From an uncultured Dysosmobacter sp. (GTDB taxonomy: Bacteria; Bacillota; Clostridia; Oscillospirales; Oscillospiraceae): a stretch of 64,000 nt of DNA. Under the pieces are notes generated by a model. That model ran no database searches. It saw only the letters and a list, made by a program, of their open reading frames with translations, and was not told the origin of the DNA. Position numbers and translations under genes: made by a program. This document shows, piece after piece, positions 8,521 through 16,753 of this stretch (the stretch's first letter is position 1; every line of letters starts with the position of its first letter). The stretch covers positions 62,001-126,000 of the forward strand of contig CAKTHE010000001.1 of the NCBI GenBank assembly GCA_934563745.1, in the 5' to 3' direction.

Positions 8521-10386
8521 ATGGCCTTTACGTTTCATTTTGGAGGGTTCCGGCCCGGGGGCGGGCAGGAAGGGAACCCCTTCGGCGGCGGGGCGCAGCC
8601 GCCCTTTGGCTTCGGAAGCACGGAGGGCTCCGGGGAAAGGCGGACCCGTAAGCCGCGCAGGGCCATCGGGAATGCGTTTACCCGGACGCTGATCAATCTG
8701 CTGGTCACGCTGGTGTTTGCCGGAGTGTATTTCTATGTGGAGCTGCCGGCGCTGAACCTGCAGAACCCGGACTTTTATGTGTTTGTATTTTTGTGCTGCG
8801 CGGTCTACTGCGCCTGCGCGGTGCTGACCTCTGGTTTCCAGGGAACCGGCGTAAAGGGGTATTTCGGCTTTCTGAAAAAGCAGTGCGGGATCCCCTTCTT
8901 TGCCTGCGCGGCCCTGGTGGCGGTGATCCTTGTGGGGGCAGTCAGTTCCTGGGTGGTGATTCGGGCCGACGCGTACAGTAAGCTTTTGAGCATCGGCACC
9001 GGCGATCTGGTCAGTGAGGTGCAGGAGATCTCTTACGATCAGATCCCTATGCTGGATGCGGCCTCGGCCTCCCGTCTGGGAAACCGGAAGCTGGGCGAGC
9101 TGGCCGATATGGTGTCGCAGTTCGAGGTGATGGACGATTACACCCAGATCAACTATCAGGGTCGTCCGGTCCGGGTGACGTCGCTGCGGTACGGGGATCT
9201 GATCAAGTGGTTTAATAACCGTTCGGCGGGCCTTCCGGCGTACCTGATCATTGATATGACCACCCAGAATGTAGAGGTGGTGCGCCTGAAGGAGGGGATG
9301 AAGTATACAACGGCCGAGCATCTGGGCCGGAATCTGAACCGCTATCTGCGCTTCCACTATCCGACCTTTTTGTTTGACGAGCCCGTCTTTGAGATCGACG
9401 AGTCCGGCACACCGTATTGGATCTGCGCGCGCATTGTGAAAAAGGTGGGGCTGTTCGGCGGCGCTGATATTTCCGGCGCGGTGCTGGTGAACGCCGTTAC
9501 CGGAGAGAGTGCTTACTATGAAACGGCGCCTGCCTGGGTGGACCGGGTCTATTCCCCGGACATCATTATGCAGCAGTACGACTATTACGGAGAATACCAC
9601 AACGGTTTTTGGAACTCGATCTTCGGCCAGCGGGATGTGACCATGACCACGGCGGGCTATAACTATCTGGTGCTGGGCGACGATGTGTATATGTACACGG
9701 GTGTGACCTCCATCACGTCGGATGAATCCAACATCGGCTTTATTCTCACGAACCAGCGGACCAAGGAGACCAAGTTCTATTCCTGCGCCGGCGCGGAGGA
9801 GTATTCCGCCATGGAATCCGCCCAGGGCCAGGTGCAGCAGATGTCCTACCAGGCGACGTTCCCGCTGCTTTTGAATATTGCCGATCAGCCCACTTACTTT
9901 ATGGCGCTGAAGGACGCGGCGGGCCTTGTGAAAATGTACGCCATGGTCAATGTGCAGCAGTATCAGATCGTTTCCACCGGAGGGACCGTGGCAGAGTGCG
10001 AGCAGAATTACCGGCAGGCTCTGGCCAACAATAACCTGATTGACGGCACGCAGACCGGGATCGGCAGCGGCGGCAGCCGGATCACCGGCACGGTGGCGGA
10101 GATCCGCAGCGCGGTGATCGACGGGACCAGCGTATACTATCTGCGCCTGGAGGGCGGTACGGACTTCTATCGTCTCAGCGCCGACAAGGCACCGCTGGTG
10201 ATCCTGCTGAATGTGGGCGATACGGTGACCATCACCTACCGGGATGACGATTCCGGCGTGGCGCTGTCCGGAAGCACGGTGGAGCGCGGGGAGGACCCGG
10301 GACGGCAGACGCTTCCGGAGCAGCCAGAGACGGACCGGTCTGCGCCGGGATCGGCGGAACCGGAATCCACTTCCGGAGCGGCCTGA
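8521..10386 (+). CDS. Conserved membrane protein of unknown function
   Basis: A 621-residue protein starting after a strong AAGGAGGAAC site. The first 45 residues are Gly/Phe/Arg-rich and lack structure. Three hydrophobic segments (about residues 55-75, 82-103 and 120-145) are followed by a large region with no further membrane segment, probably outside the cell, containing many aromatic and beta-type stretches (TPYWICARIVKKVGLFGGAD). The C-terminus is acidic and Ser/Pro-rich. I do not recognise a catalytic family. It lies 58 bases after clpC and ends at a strong terminator, so it may be co-transcribed with the stress operon. Confidence 0.8.
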   Translation: MAFTFHFGGFRPGGGQEGNPFGGGAQPPFGFGSTEGSGERRTRKPRRAIGNAFTRTLINLLVTLVFAGVYFYVELPALNLQNPDFYVFVFLCCAVYCACAVLTSGFQGTGVKGYFGFLKKQCGIPFFACAALVAVILVGAVSSWVVIRADAYSKLLSIGTGDLVSEVQEISYDQIPMLDAASASRLGNRKLGELADMVSQFEVMDDYTQINYQGRPVRVTSLRYGDLIKWFNNRSAGLPAYLIIDMTTQNVEVVRLKEGMKYTTAEHLGRNLNRYLRFHYPTFLFDEPVFEIDESGTPYWICARIVKKVGLFGGADISGAVLVNAVTGESAYYETAPAWVDRVYSPDIIMQQYDYYGEYHNGFWNSIFGQRDVTMTTAGYNYLVLGDDVYMYTGVTSITSDESNIGFILTNQRTKETKFYSCAGAEEYSAMESAQGQVQQMSYQATFPLLLNIADQPTYFMALKDAAGLVKMYAMVNVQQYQIVSTGGTVAECEQNYRQALANNNLIDGTQTGIGSGGSRITGTVAEIRSAVIDGTSVYYLRLEGGTDFYRLSADKAPLVILLNVGDTVTITYRDDDSGVALSGSTVERGEDPGRQTLPEQPETDRSAPGSAEPESTSGAA

Positions 10387-10399
10387 ATCGCGCTTCTAT

Positions 10400-10432
10400 A
10401 AAAAGCGTCCCCCATACAGGGGGACGCTTTTT
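10400..10432 (+). terminator. Terminator after the clpC-region operon
   Basis: AAAAAGCGTCCCCC / GGGGGACGCTTTTT, a perfect stem with a T-run. It is nearly symmetric. Confidence 0.9.
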
Positions 10433-10447
10433 GTGCAGACTGCCGCG

Positions 10448-10476
10448 TTGACTTTTTTGCGGACGGCCGCTATACT
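10448..10476 (+). promoter_or_regulatory. Promoter of the aminotransferase gene
   Basis: TTGACT at 10448-10453 and TATACT at 10471-10476 with 17-base spacing, just upstream of the start. Confidence 0.75.
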
Positions 10477-10497
10477 GAGTCCCATGAAAATAAGGGG

Positions 10498-11646
10498 ATG
10501 AGGCTTGTGGAGCTGACGCTGAATCATGCGCTGGACGGAGTGGAACGTTCCGGCATTCGGAAATTTACGGCCCTGGCGGCACAGACGCCGGGTTGCTGCC
10601 GGCTGACGCTGGGGGAACCGGACCTGAATACGGCGGAGCCGGTGAAGGCGGCGGCCCGCCTGGCACTGGAGCGGAATGAGACCCATTACTGCGAAAACAA
10701 CGGAACCCGCAGCGTGCGGGAGGCGGTTTCCCGTTTTGAGGAAGCACGCAACGGCCTGCACTATAGTCCGGACGAGATCATCATGACGGCCGGCGCCACC
10801 GAGGCGATCTTCATCAGTCTTTTCTCCATTCTCAATCCCGGAGACGAGGTGATCATTCCCACGCCGGCGTTCAGCCTGTATGAGTCCATTGTCCGGCTGT
10901 GCCGGGGGGTTCCGGTGCTGCTTTCCACGGCGGACGACCATTTTCAGCTGACCGAGCAGCGCCTGCGCGGGGCCATTACCTCCCGGACCAAGGCCCTGAT
11001 CCTGACGTCGCCCAACAACCCCACCGGCTGTGTGTATACGCGGGAGACGCTGGAAGGGATCCACCGGGTGGTCCGGGACCTGCCGATCTTTATCCTCTGC
11101 GATGAGGTATACCGGCAGCTGGTGTATACCGGGGATTTTCAGAGCTTTTCTTCTTACGAGGATCTGCGGGACCGGATCCTGGTTGCGCAGAGCTTTTCCA
11201 AACCCTATGCCATGACCGGCTGGCGGGCAGGCTATCTGATGTGCGATGCGCCGCTGCATGACCGGATCCAGGTCGTGCACCAGTATGACGTGGTGTCGAT
11301 CCCGACGTTTGTGCAGCCGGCCTGTGAGGAGGCGCTGCGCTATGACAATTCCGCGGATGTGGCGCTGTTCCGCCGGCGGCGGGACTACGTTTACGCGGCG
11401 CTGACGGAGATGGGGCTGGCGGTGGAGAAGCCGGAGGGGGCTTTTTACGCCTTTGCGGATATCCGCCGCTTCGGGATGGATTCCCTGACCTTCTGCACCC
11501 GCATGCTCAAAGAAGGTCTGGTGGCTGCGGTGCCCGGCTGCTATTTCGGAGGTGAGGGCTTTATGCGCATCTCGTACTGCTACAGCGATGAGGCGTTGAA
11601 AGAGGGATTGGACCGGGTGGCCCGGTTTATCCATACGCTGGAATAA
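10498..11646 (+). CDS. PLP-dependent class I/II aminotransferase, PatA-like
   Basis: A 382-residue fold-type I aminotransferase. PLP-site elements are visible: TAGATEAIF, SPNNPTG, CDEVYR (the Asp and Tyr that contact PLP) and SFSKPYAMTGWRAGY with the Schiff-base lysine. The neighbours are an M20 amidohydrolase, dapA, dapB and dapH. An N-acetyl-LL-diaminopimelate aminotransferase (PatA/DapX) is the step the pathway still needs between DapH and the deacetylase, so that role is likely, though inferred from context. The ATG at 10498 sits very close to AAGGGG; GTG at 10507 is an alternative start. Confidence 0.85.
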   Translation: MRLVELTLNHALDGVERSGIRKFTALAAQTPGCCRLTLGEPDLNTAEPVKAAARLALERNETHYCENNGTRSVREAVSRFEEARNGLHYSPDEIIMTAGATEAIFISLFSILNPGDEVIIPTPAFSLYESIVRLCRGVPVLLSTADDHFQLTEQRLRGAITSRTKALILTSPNNPTGCVYTRETLEGIHRVVRDLPIFILCDEVYRQLVYTGDFQSFSSYEDLRDRILVAQSFSKPYAMTGWRAGYLMCDAPLHDRIQVVHQYDVVSIPTFVQPACEEALRYDNSADVALFRRRRDYVYAALTEMGLAVEKPEGAFYAFADIRRFGMDSLTFCTRMLKEGLVAAVPGCYFGGEGFMRISYCYSDEALKEGLDRVARFIHTLE

Positions 11647-11651
11647 ATGCG

Positions 11652-11695
11652 GAAAAAGCCGGCCCTGCACCTTTCGGCGCAGGGCCGGCTTTTTG
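11652..11695. terminator. Bidirectional terminator between convergent genes
   Basis: AAAAAGCCGGCCCTGC / GCAGGGCCGGCTTTTT, shared by the aminotransferase and the convergent M20 gene. Confidence 0.88.
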
Positions 11696-11721
11696 TATGC
11701 GGAGGCCCGGGTCGGCGGTAT

Positions 11722-12840
11722 TTAAGGCAGCAGCAACAGCTTTTTCATAAATTCCACGCCGCAGGGCAGGACCCGTTCATCGTCAAAACGGAAGGTGGGG
11801 GCGTGGAGCGGGTCGCTGTTTCCAACGCCCAGAAAGAAAAATACCCCGGGCAGCGTCTGCTGGTAAAAGGAAAAATCCTCCGCCGCCAGGGCCGGCTCCT
11901 CCAAGAGCTGGGGCGCGTCGCTCCCCAGGGCGGTGCACAGCGCGTCATACAGACCGGCGTGATTGCAGACGGGCGGATAGCCCTCGCTGATCTGCAGCCG
12001 GACCTGACAGCCGGATGTATGGGCGACCTGATCGGCAATTTCCCGCAGGCGCCGGGTCATATAGCCAAAGGAGTCGTCAGAGAAAGAGCGCAGGCTGCCC
12101 AAAAGCTCCGTTTGGCCGCTGATGGCATTGCGTACGGTCCCGGAAGTCATCTTTCCGAACCGGAGGACCCGGGGCACCTCCGGCTCCAGCTCCTCTTCGG
12201 CCATAGTATAGGACCGGCGCAGGAACTCCGCCCCGGCCAGCAGGGCATCCCGCCCCTCCGGATAGCGGGAGATGTGGACGCTGCGGCCCTGGGCATAGAA
12301 GGAGATTTCACTGGAGCGGGCCATCTGCGGTCCGGGACGGCACCAGACGCTGCCCTCCGGAAGCCCGGGCCACAGGTGCAGGCCAAAGATCCGGACGACG
12401 CGGTACCGCGAAAAGATCCCGGACTGGCAGATCCGCTGGGCACCGCCGGTGGTCTCCTCGGCAGGCTGGAAGACAAACAAAACATTCCGGGGCAGATGCT
12501 CCCGCCGGGCGGCTGCATATTCGGCCAGAGCCAGCGCAATCGCCGTGTGCCCGTCGTGGCCGCAGGCGTGCATGGACCCGGCGTGCCGGGAAGCGAAGGG
12601 GAGGCCGGTCTGCTCCAAGACGGGCAAAGCGTCCAGATCGGCGCGGAAGGCCACCGTCTCGGGCTGCCCGGCGTCCAGATAGGCGCACAGACTGCCGGGG
12701 ATGGGGGAGGACAGCGTAAGCGGCAGCACCTCCAGCCGGGAGCGGACAAAGTTCAGGGTTTCCGGAAGCTGATCGTCAAGCTCCGGGATCTGATGCAGGG
12801 CGCGGCGGTATTCCACAACAGGGGCAGACATGGGATCCAT
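11722..12840 (-). CDS. M20-family amidohydrolase, probable N-acetyldiaminopimelate deacetylase
   Basis: A 372-residue M20D metallopeptidase-type amidohydrolase. HACGHDGHT supplies metal ligands, QPAEETTGG supplies the catalytic glutamates, FGLHLWP contains a further ligand His, and ALAAEDFSFY is the conserved C-terminal motif. This subfamily includes YkuR/DapL, hippurate hydrolase and IAA-amino-acid hydrolases. The flanking dapA-dapB-dapH operon and PatA-like gene favour the last step of the acetyl branch, release of acetate from N-acetyl-LL-diaminopimelate. Start ATG at 12840 follows AAGGAGAGTG; a GTG directly upstream is possible. Confidence 0.85.
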   Translation of the reverse strand: MDPMSAPVVEYRRALHQIPELDDQLPETLNFVRSRLEVLPLTLSSPIPGSLCAYLDAGQPETVAFRADLDALPVLEQTGLPFASRHAGSMHACGHDGHTAIALALAEYAAARREHLPRNVLFVFQPAEETTGGAQRICQSGIFSRYRVVRIFGLHLWPGLPEGSVWCRPGPQMARSSEISFYAQGRSVHISRYPEGRDALLAGAEFLRRSYTMAEEELEPEVPRVLRFGKMTSGTVRNAISGQTELLGSLRSFSDDSFGYMTRRLREIADQVAHTSGCQVRLQISEGYPPVCNHAGLYDALCTALGSDAPQLLEEPALAAEDFSFYQQTLPGVFFFLGVGNSDPLHAPTFRFDDERVLPCGVEFMKKLLLLP

Positions 12841-12978
12841 CACTCTCCTTAAAGCGGTTGATCATGATTTGCGGTTATCATAGCACGCACCCTGCGCGGG
12901 GAACAGGGGGAAAACACGTTTTTGTCGATTTTGCCAAGACGAACCGGATCGGCCGGAGGAAATTTAAAGAAATTTCTC

Positions 12979-13007
12979 TTGAATGAGGCGGGAAAAGGTG
13001 TTATGAT
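12979..13007 (+). promoter_or_regulatory. Promoter of the lysine-riboswitch dap operon
   Basis: TTGAAT at 12979-12984 and TATGAT at 13002-13007, 17 bases apart. It starts just ahead of the riboswitch. Confidence 0.75.
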
Positions 13008-13016
13008 ACCAAAAAA

Positions 13017-13181
13017 TGAGATAGAGGCGCGGACGAGACGATGCTGCGGGAGCCGACGGGCAAGGATCGCAGAGGAAAGCAAATCCGCCGAACTTCAGGT
13101 CCAGGTATGGGCTTGAGGTGGGCCCGGGGAGAAGATCCACGGGACTGTCTGCGGGGGAGATCCTGCAGGGGCGCTATCTGC
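13017..13181 (+). ncRNA. Lysine riboswitch (L box)
   Basis: The 5' end GAGATAGAGGCGCGGACG matches the conserved lysine-aptamer opening (GATAGAGGTGCG in B. subtilis lysC). Further family landmarks follow in order: AGAGGAAAGC, CGCCGAACTTC, then ACTGTCTGCGG, GCAGGGGCGCTATCT. The outer P1 helix is AGATAG (13019-13024) with CTATCT (13174-13179). Lysine binding to this fold switches off downstream expression, by transcription termination given the hairpin 40 bases later. Placement before dapA-dapB-dapH fits feedback control of lysine and diaminopimelate synthesis. Confidence 0.88.
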
Positions 13182-13220
13182 TTGAAAGAGGATTCTGCAG
13201 GGAAGCTGCAGGGCTGATTC

Positions 13221-13247
13221 GGTGGAGGCGTGCCTCTACCGTTTTTT
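13221..13247 (+). terminator. Riboswitch-controlled terminator
   Basis: Hairpin GGTGGAGGC / GCCTCTACC (one G-T pair) followed by GTTTTTTC, lying between the lysine aptamer and dapA. Confidence 0.82.
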
Positions 13248-13286
13248 CATTTTCAAAGGAAACACGAAAAAATGGAGGGCACTCAC

Positions 13287-14174
13287 ATGAAATTTCAGAA
13301 TGTAAAAGGATCCATTGTGGCGATGGTCACGCCGTTTCACGCCGACGGAAGCGTGAATTTTGAGGTGCTGACGCAGCTGATCGAGCGGCAGATCGCCGGG
13401 CACACCGACGCGATTTTGACGCTGGGGACCACGGGCGAGTCCGCAACCATGACCCATGAGGAAGACGCCGCCGTGGTGGAGCATACCATCCGTGTGGTGG
13501 ATGGCCGGGTTCCGGTCATCGTGGGCAGCGGCTCCAACTGCACGGCCACCATGGAGGAGAAGAGCAAGCTTTATGAATCCATGGGGGCGGACGGCCTGCT
13601 GCTGATCTCTCCGTATTACAACAAGGCCAATACCGAGGGCATGTACCGGCACTTTGCCACCGTGGCCGACGCGGTGAACATTCCCTGCATCCTTTATAAC
13701 GTTCCCGGGCGCACCGGCTGCTCCATTCCGGTCAGCGTGGTGGAGCGGCTGGCAAAGCATCCCAATGTGGCCGCCATTAAGGAGGCCTCCGGCGATATGA
13801 GCTATGCCATGAAGATTGCCCACTGCATCGGGCCGGATTTTGCGCTGTATTCCGGAAACGATGACATCACCATCCCGCTGATGAGCATCGGCGGCAGCGG
13901 CGTGATCTCGGTATACGCCAATGTGATGCCCCAGATGTGCCACGACATTGTGGCTGATTATTTGGGCGGCCGGCAGGAGCAGGCCCTGGCCAATCACCTG
14001 AAGTATCTGAAGCTGATGAACGATCTTTTCCTGGAGGTCAATCCCATCCCCGTTAAGACGGCCATGAACCTGATGGGCCTGCACTGCGGCCCCATGCGGC
14101 TGCCTCTTTATGAAATGGCGCCGGAGCATCAGGCGGTGCTTCAGGCCTCGCTGAAGGAGGCCGGGCTGCTGTGA
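13287..14174 (+). CDS. dapA: 4-hydroxy-tetrahydrodipicolinate synthase
   Basis: A 295-residue TIM-barrel aldolase, the usual DapA length. GTTGESATMTHEE, the YYNKAN segment, LYNVPGRTGCSI (catalytic Tyr region) and AIKEASGDM (Schiff-base lysine) are all present. It condenses pyruvate with aspartate semialdehyde. The start is ATG at 13287 after TGGAGGGCACTCAC; the longer upstream frame enters the riboswitch terminator and is rejected. Its stop overlaps the dapB start. Confidence 0.96.
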   Translation: MKFQNVKGSIVAMVTPFHADGSVNFEVLTQLIERQIAGHTDAILTLGTTGESATMTHEEDAAVVEHTIRVVDGRVPVIVGSGSNCTATMEEKSKLYESMGADGLLLISPYYNKANTEGMYRHFATVADAVNIPCILYNVPGRTGCSIPVSVVERLAKHPNVAAIKEASGDMSYAMKIAHCIGPDFALYSGNDDITIPLMSIGGSGVISVYANVMPQMCHDIVADYLGGRQEQALANHLKYLKLMNDLFLEVNPIPVKTAMNLMGLHCGPMRLPLYEMAPEHQAVLQASLKEAGLL

Positions 14175-14890
14175 AGATCCTGCTGATCGGTATGGGCCGG
14201 ATGGGCTCTCTGCTGGAGGCTACGGCCCGTGCGGCCGGGGACACCATCGTGGGGACCTACGACGTGCACAACATTGCGGAGCTTTCCACGGTGGGGAAGG
14301 TCGCAGATGTGGTGATTGATTTTTCCAACCCGGCGTCGCTGGATGCGGTGTGCGCCTATGTGCGCCGGACGGGAACGGCACTGGTGTCCGGGACCACCGG
14401 ATACACGGCGGCGCAGAAGCAGCAGCTGGAGGCGCTGGGCGCATATGCGCCGGTTTTATGGAGCGCCAACTATTCCCTCGGGATCGCCGTTTTCTGCCGG
14501 ATCCTCTCGCAGGTATCGGACATCCTGAAGGAAGACTATGATATTGAGATTGTGGAGACCCACCACAATCAGAAGGTGGATGCTCCCAGCGGCACGGCCA
14601 AGCTGCTGCTGCAGTGCATTGACCCGGAAGGGACGATGACCCCGGTATATGGCCGGGAGGGGAACTGCGGAAAGCGCACCAGACAGGAGATCGGCATGCA
14701 CGCCCTGCGGGGCGGCACGGTGGCCGGGGAACACACAGTGCACTTTTTCGGCCCGGATGAAGAACTGGAGATCACCCATCGGGCGGCCAGCCGGCAGATT
14801 TTTGTCAACGGAGCGCTGCATATGGCCCGGCTGCTGTGCGGGAAGCGCGCAGGCGTATACGACCTGCAGAAAATTTTGTTTGGAGAGTGA
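14171..14890 (+). CDS. dapB: 4-hydroxy-tetrahydrodipicolinate reductase
   Basis: A 239-residue DapB, slightly short for the family. It shows LLIGMGRMGS (a modified nucleotide-binding loop), DFSNPAS, GTTGY, SANYSLGIAVF, and the signature EIVETHHNQKVDAPSGTA with the catalytic His-His and Lys. It starts at GTG overlapping the dapA stop, so the two are coupled. It reduces the DapA product to tetrahydrodipicolinate with NAD(P)H. Confidence 0.95.
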   Translation: MKILLIGMGRMGSLLEATARAAGDTIVGTYDVHNIAELSTVGKVADVVIDFSNPASLDAVCAYVRRTGTALVSGTTGYTAAQKQQLEALGAYAPVLWSANYSLGIAVFCRILSQVSDILKEDYDIEIVETHHNQKVDAPSGTAKLLLQCIDPEGTMTPVYGREGNCGKRTRQEIGMHALRGGTVAGEHTVHFFGPDEELEITHRAASRQIFVNGALHMARLLCGKRAGVYDLQKILFGE

Positions 14891-14893
14891 CGT

Positions 14894-15601
14894 ATGGACG
14901 CGCAGGAGATTATCGATTATATCAGCAATTCCGAGAAGAAGACCCCGGTCAAGCTCTATGTGAACACGGCGGCCCCGGTGGATTTCGGCACGGCCAAGGT
15001 ATTCGGCTGCGGCGGCGCAGAGGGCGGCAGCTATGTTGTGTTCGGGGACTGGGCCCAGCTGGAGCCGATCCTTACGGAGCATGCGGCGCAGATCACCGAT
15101 CTGGTGGTGGAAAATGACCGGCGCAATTCCGGTGTGCCGCTGCTGGACATCCGCAATATCAAGGCCCGTATTGAGCCGGGCGCCCTGATCCGCGAAAAGG
15201 TGGAGATCGGCGAGAACGCCGTGATCATGATGGGGGCGATCATCAACATCGGCGCCGTCGTGGGCGCGGGCACCATGATCGATATGGGTGCCGTTTTGGG
15301 CGGCCGCGCCATCGTGGGCCGGCACTGCCATGTGGGCGCCGGCGCCGTGCTGGCCGGCGTGGTGGAGCCGGCATCGGCGACCCCGGTCATTGTGGAGGAC
15401 GATGTGCTCATCGGCGCCAATGCCGTGGTGATCGAAGGGGTCCACGTGGGCCGGAACGCCGTGGTGGCGGCCGGTGCCGTGGTGGTGGAAGATGTTCCGG
15501 ACAATGCGGTGGTGGCCGGCTGCCCTGCCCGCATTATCAAAATGAAGGATGAAAAGACCACCGAGAAAACGGCGCTGGTCGATGCGCTGCGCAAGCTTTA
15601 A
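14894..15601 (+). CDS. dapH: Tetrahydrodipicolinate N-acetyltransferase
   Basis: A 235-residue protein with an N-terminal alpha/beta domain and a left-handed beta helix of hexapeptide repeats ([20 protein letters not shown] and following). [10 protein letters not shown] and [11 protein letters not shown] resemble DapH of Bacillus rather than the succinyl-transferring DapD. It acetylates tetrahydrodipicolinate, committing the cell to the acetyl branch that the nearby aminotransferase and M20 deacetylase would complete. It starts 3 bases after the dapB stop and ends at a strong terminator. Confidence 0.93.
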   Translation: MDAQEIIDYISNSEKKTPVKLYVNTAAPVDFGTAKVFGCGGAEGGSYVVFGDWAQLEPILTEHAAQITDLVVENDRRNSGVPLLDIRNIKARIEPGALIREKVEIGENAVIMMGAIINIGAVVGAGTMIDMGAVLGGRAIVGRHCHVGAGAVLAGVVEPASATPVIVEDDVLIGANAVVIEGVHVGRNAVVAAGAVVVEDVPDNAVVAGCPARIIKMKDEKTTEKTALVDALRKL

Positions 15602-15607
15602 AAACCC

Positions 15608-15655
15608 AAAAAGAGCGCCCTGGATCAAAAGCTGATCCGGGGCGCTCTTTTTTTG
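15608..15655. terminator. Bidirectional terminator, dapH / LysR
   Basis: Long stem AGAGCGCCC.GGATCA / TGATCC.GGGCGCTCT flanked by A- and T-runs, between convergent genes. Confidence 0.88.
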
Positions 15656-15662
15656 CATGGCT

Positions 15663-16550
15663 TCAGCTGTGCGGATTTCGCTGGCGCAGCTCTTTTAAAA
15701 AGACGTCAAACAGCGGTTTGCGGGGACCGGGATTCCACACCGCGCAGCCCCAGTGATGAATCTCTGTGGGGATCTTCACATAGCGCTCACCGGACGGGAT
15801 CTGGGAGTGTTCATCCAGCAGGATGATCCCGTCGCTGACTTCCAGCGTGGAAAAGTGGGAAAGGTAGTTCTGCGTGATGCGGGTTTTGCTCAGGTCGATC
15901 CCCAGTGCGGAGATGAAATTGGCCGGGCAGACGGTCTGCAGGTAGTTTCGCTCCGCCTCGGTTAAAATCAGGGCATAGTTGCGCATGTTTTCCCGGGTGA
16001 TGCGTGTTTCCCCGGCCAGAGGATGCGCCCGGTTCAAAACGGCGATGTAGGTGGACTGCTCAATGGGAAAGCACTCAAAATCCTGGGAAAAGTTCGGCAG
16101 CCAGTCATCGTAGATCATGGCCATATCCACCCGGCGCTCTTTCAGCAGCTGATAGATATTGGGCGCGTCGCTGCGGGAAAGGTCATAGGTGCCCTCCTTA
16201 TGGCGGGCGCAGAAGTCCTGCACGAACAGGTTGTAGTTCCGGATGGCCAGTTCGTTCATGGCGACGAAGCGCAGGGTGTGCCCCTCCCGCAGCAAAATGG
16301 CCTCGGCCGCCTTTTGCGTGCGGGTCAGGTCCTCTTCAAACCGGGCAAAGCAGGCCTGATAAAGCTGCCCTGCCTCCGTCAGCTTCACCGAGCGGGAGTC
16401 CCGCTCGAATAAAGAGACCCCCAGTTCAGCCTCCAAAGCCTTTACCTGCTTGGTGATAGAAGGCTGCGCAATGTACAATTCCCCGGCGGCCTTGGTAAAA
16501 CTGTGCAGCCGGGCGACGGCCAGAAAATACTGAATCTGCAGCCTGGTCAC
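15663..16550 (-). CDS. LysR-family transcriptional regulator
   Basis: A 295-residue LysR regulator. The N-terminal winged helix reads LQIQYFLAVARLHSFTKAAG and then the recognition helix QPSITKQVKALEAELG; a two-lobe periplasmic-binding-like effector domain follows. It starts at GTG after GAGGGAGGGCTGATT. It diverges from an enolase-superfamily gene across 203 bases, the usual arrangement for a LysR protein controlling its neighbour in response to a metabolite. The effector is unknown but is probably a sugar acid or other carboxylate handled by that enzyme. Confidence 0.92.
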   Translation of the reverse strand: MTRLQIQYFLAVARLHSFTKAAGELYIAQPSITKQVKALEAELGVSLFERDSRSVKLTEAGQLYQACFARFEEDLTRTQKAAEAILLREGHTLRFVAMNELAIRNYNLFVQDFCARHKEGTYDLSRSDAPNIYQLLKERRVDMAMIYDDWLPNFSQDFECFPIEQSTYIAVLNRAHPLAGETRITRENMRNYALILTEAERNYLQTVCPANFISALGIDLSKTRITQNYLSHFSTLEVSDGIILLDEHSQIPSGERYVKIPTEIHHWGCAVWNPGPRKPLFDVFLKELRQRNPHS

Positions 16551-16753
16551 AATCAGCCCTCCCTCTGTTGTGTTCTCTTTATCATAGCATAGTTCCCCGC
16601 AAATACAAATCGGCGGAAGAAACGATTTTGCGATAGCTTTTTAGCTATTAAAACGAAGAAAAGAGATATTTCACAAAAAGCGGGACGTACGATATTCTAT
16701 CTTTAGAGGATCTCACAGAAATGAGATGCAAAAAATGAACGGGAGGGCTGAAT

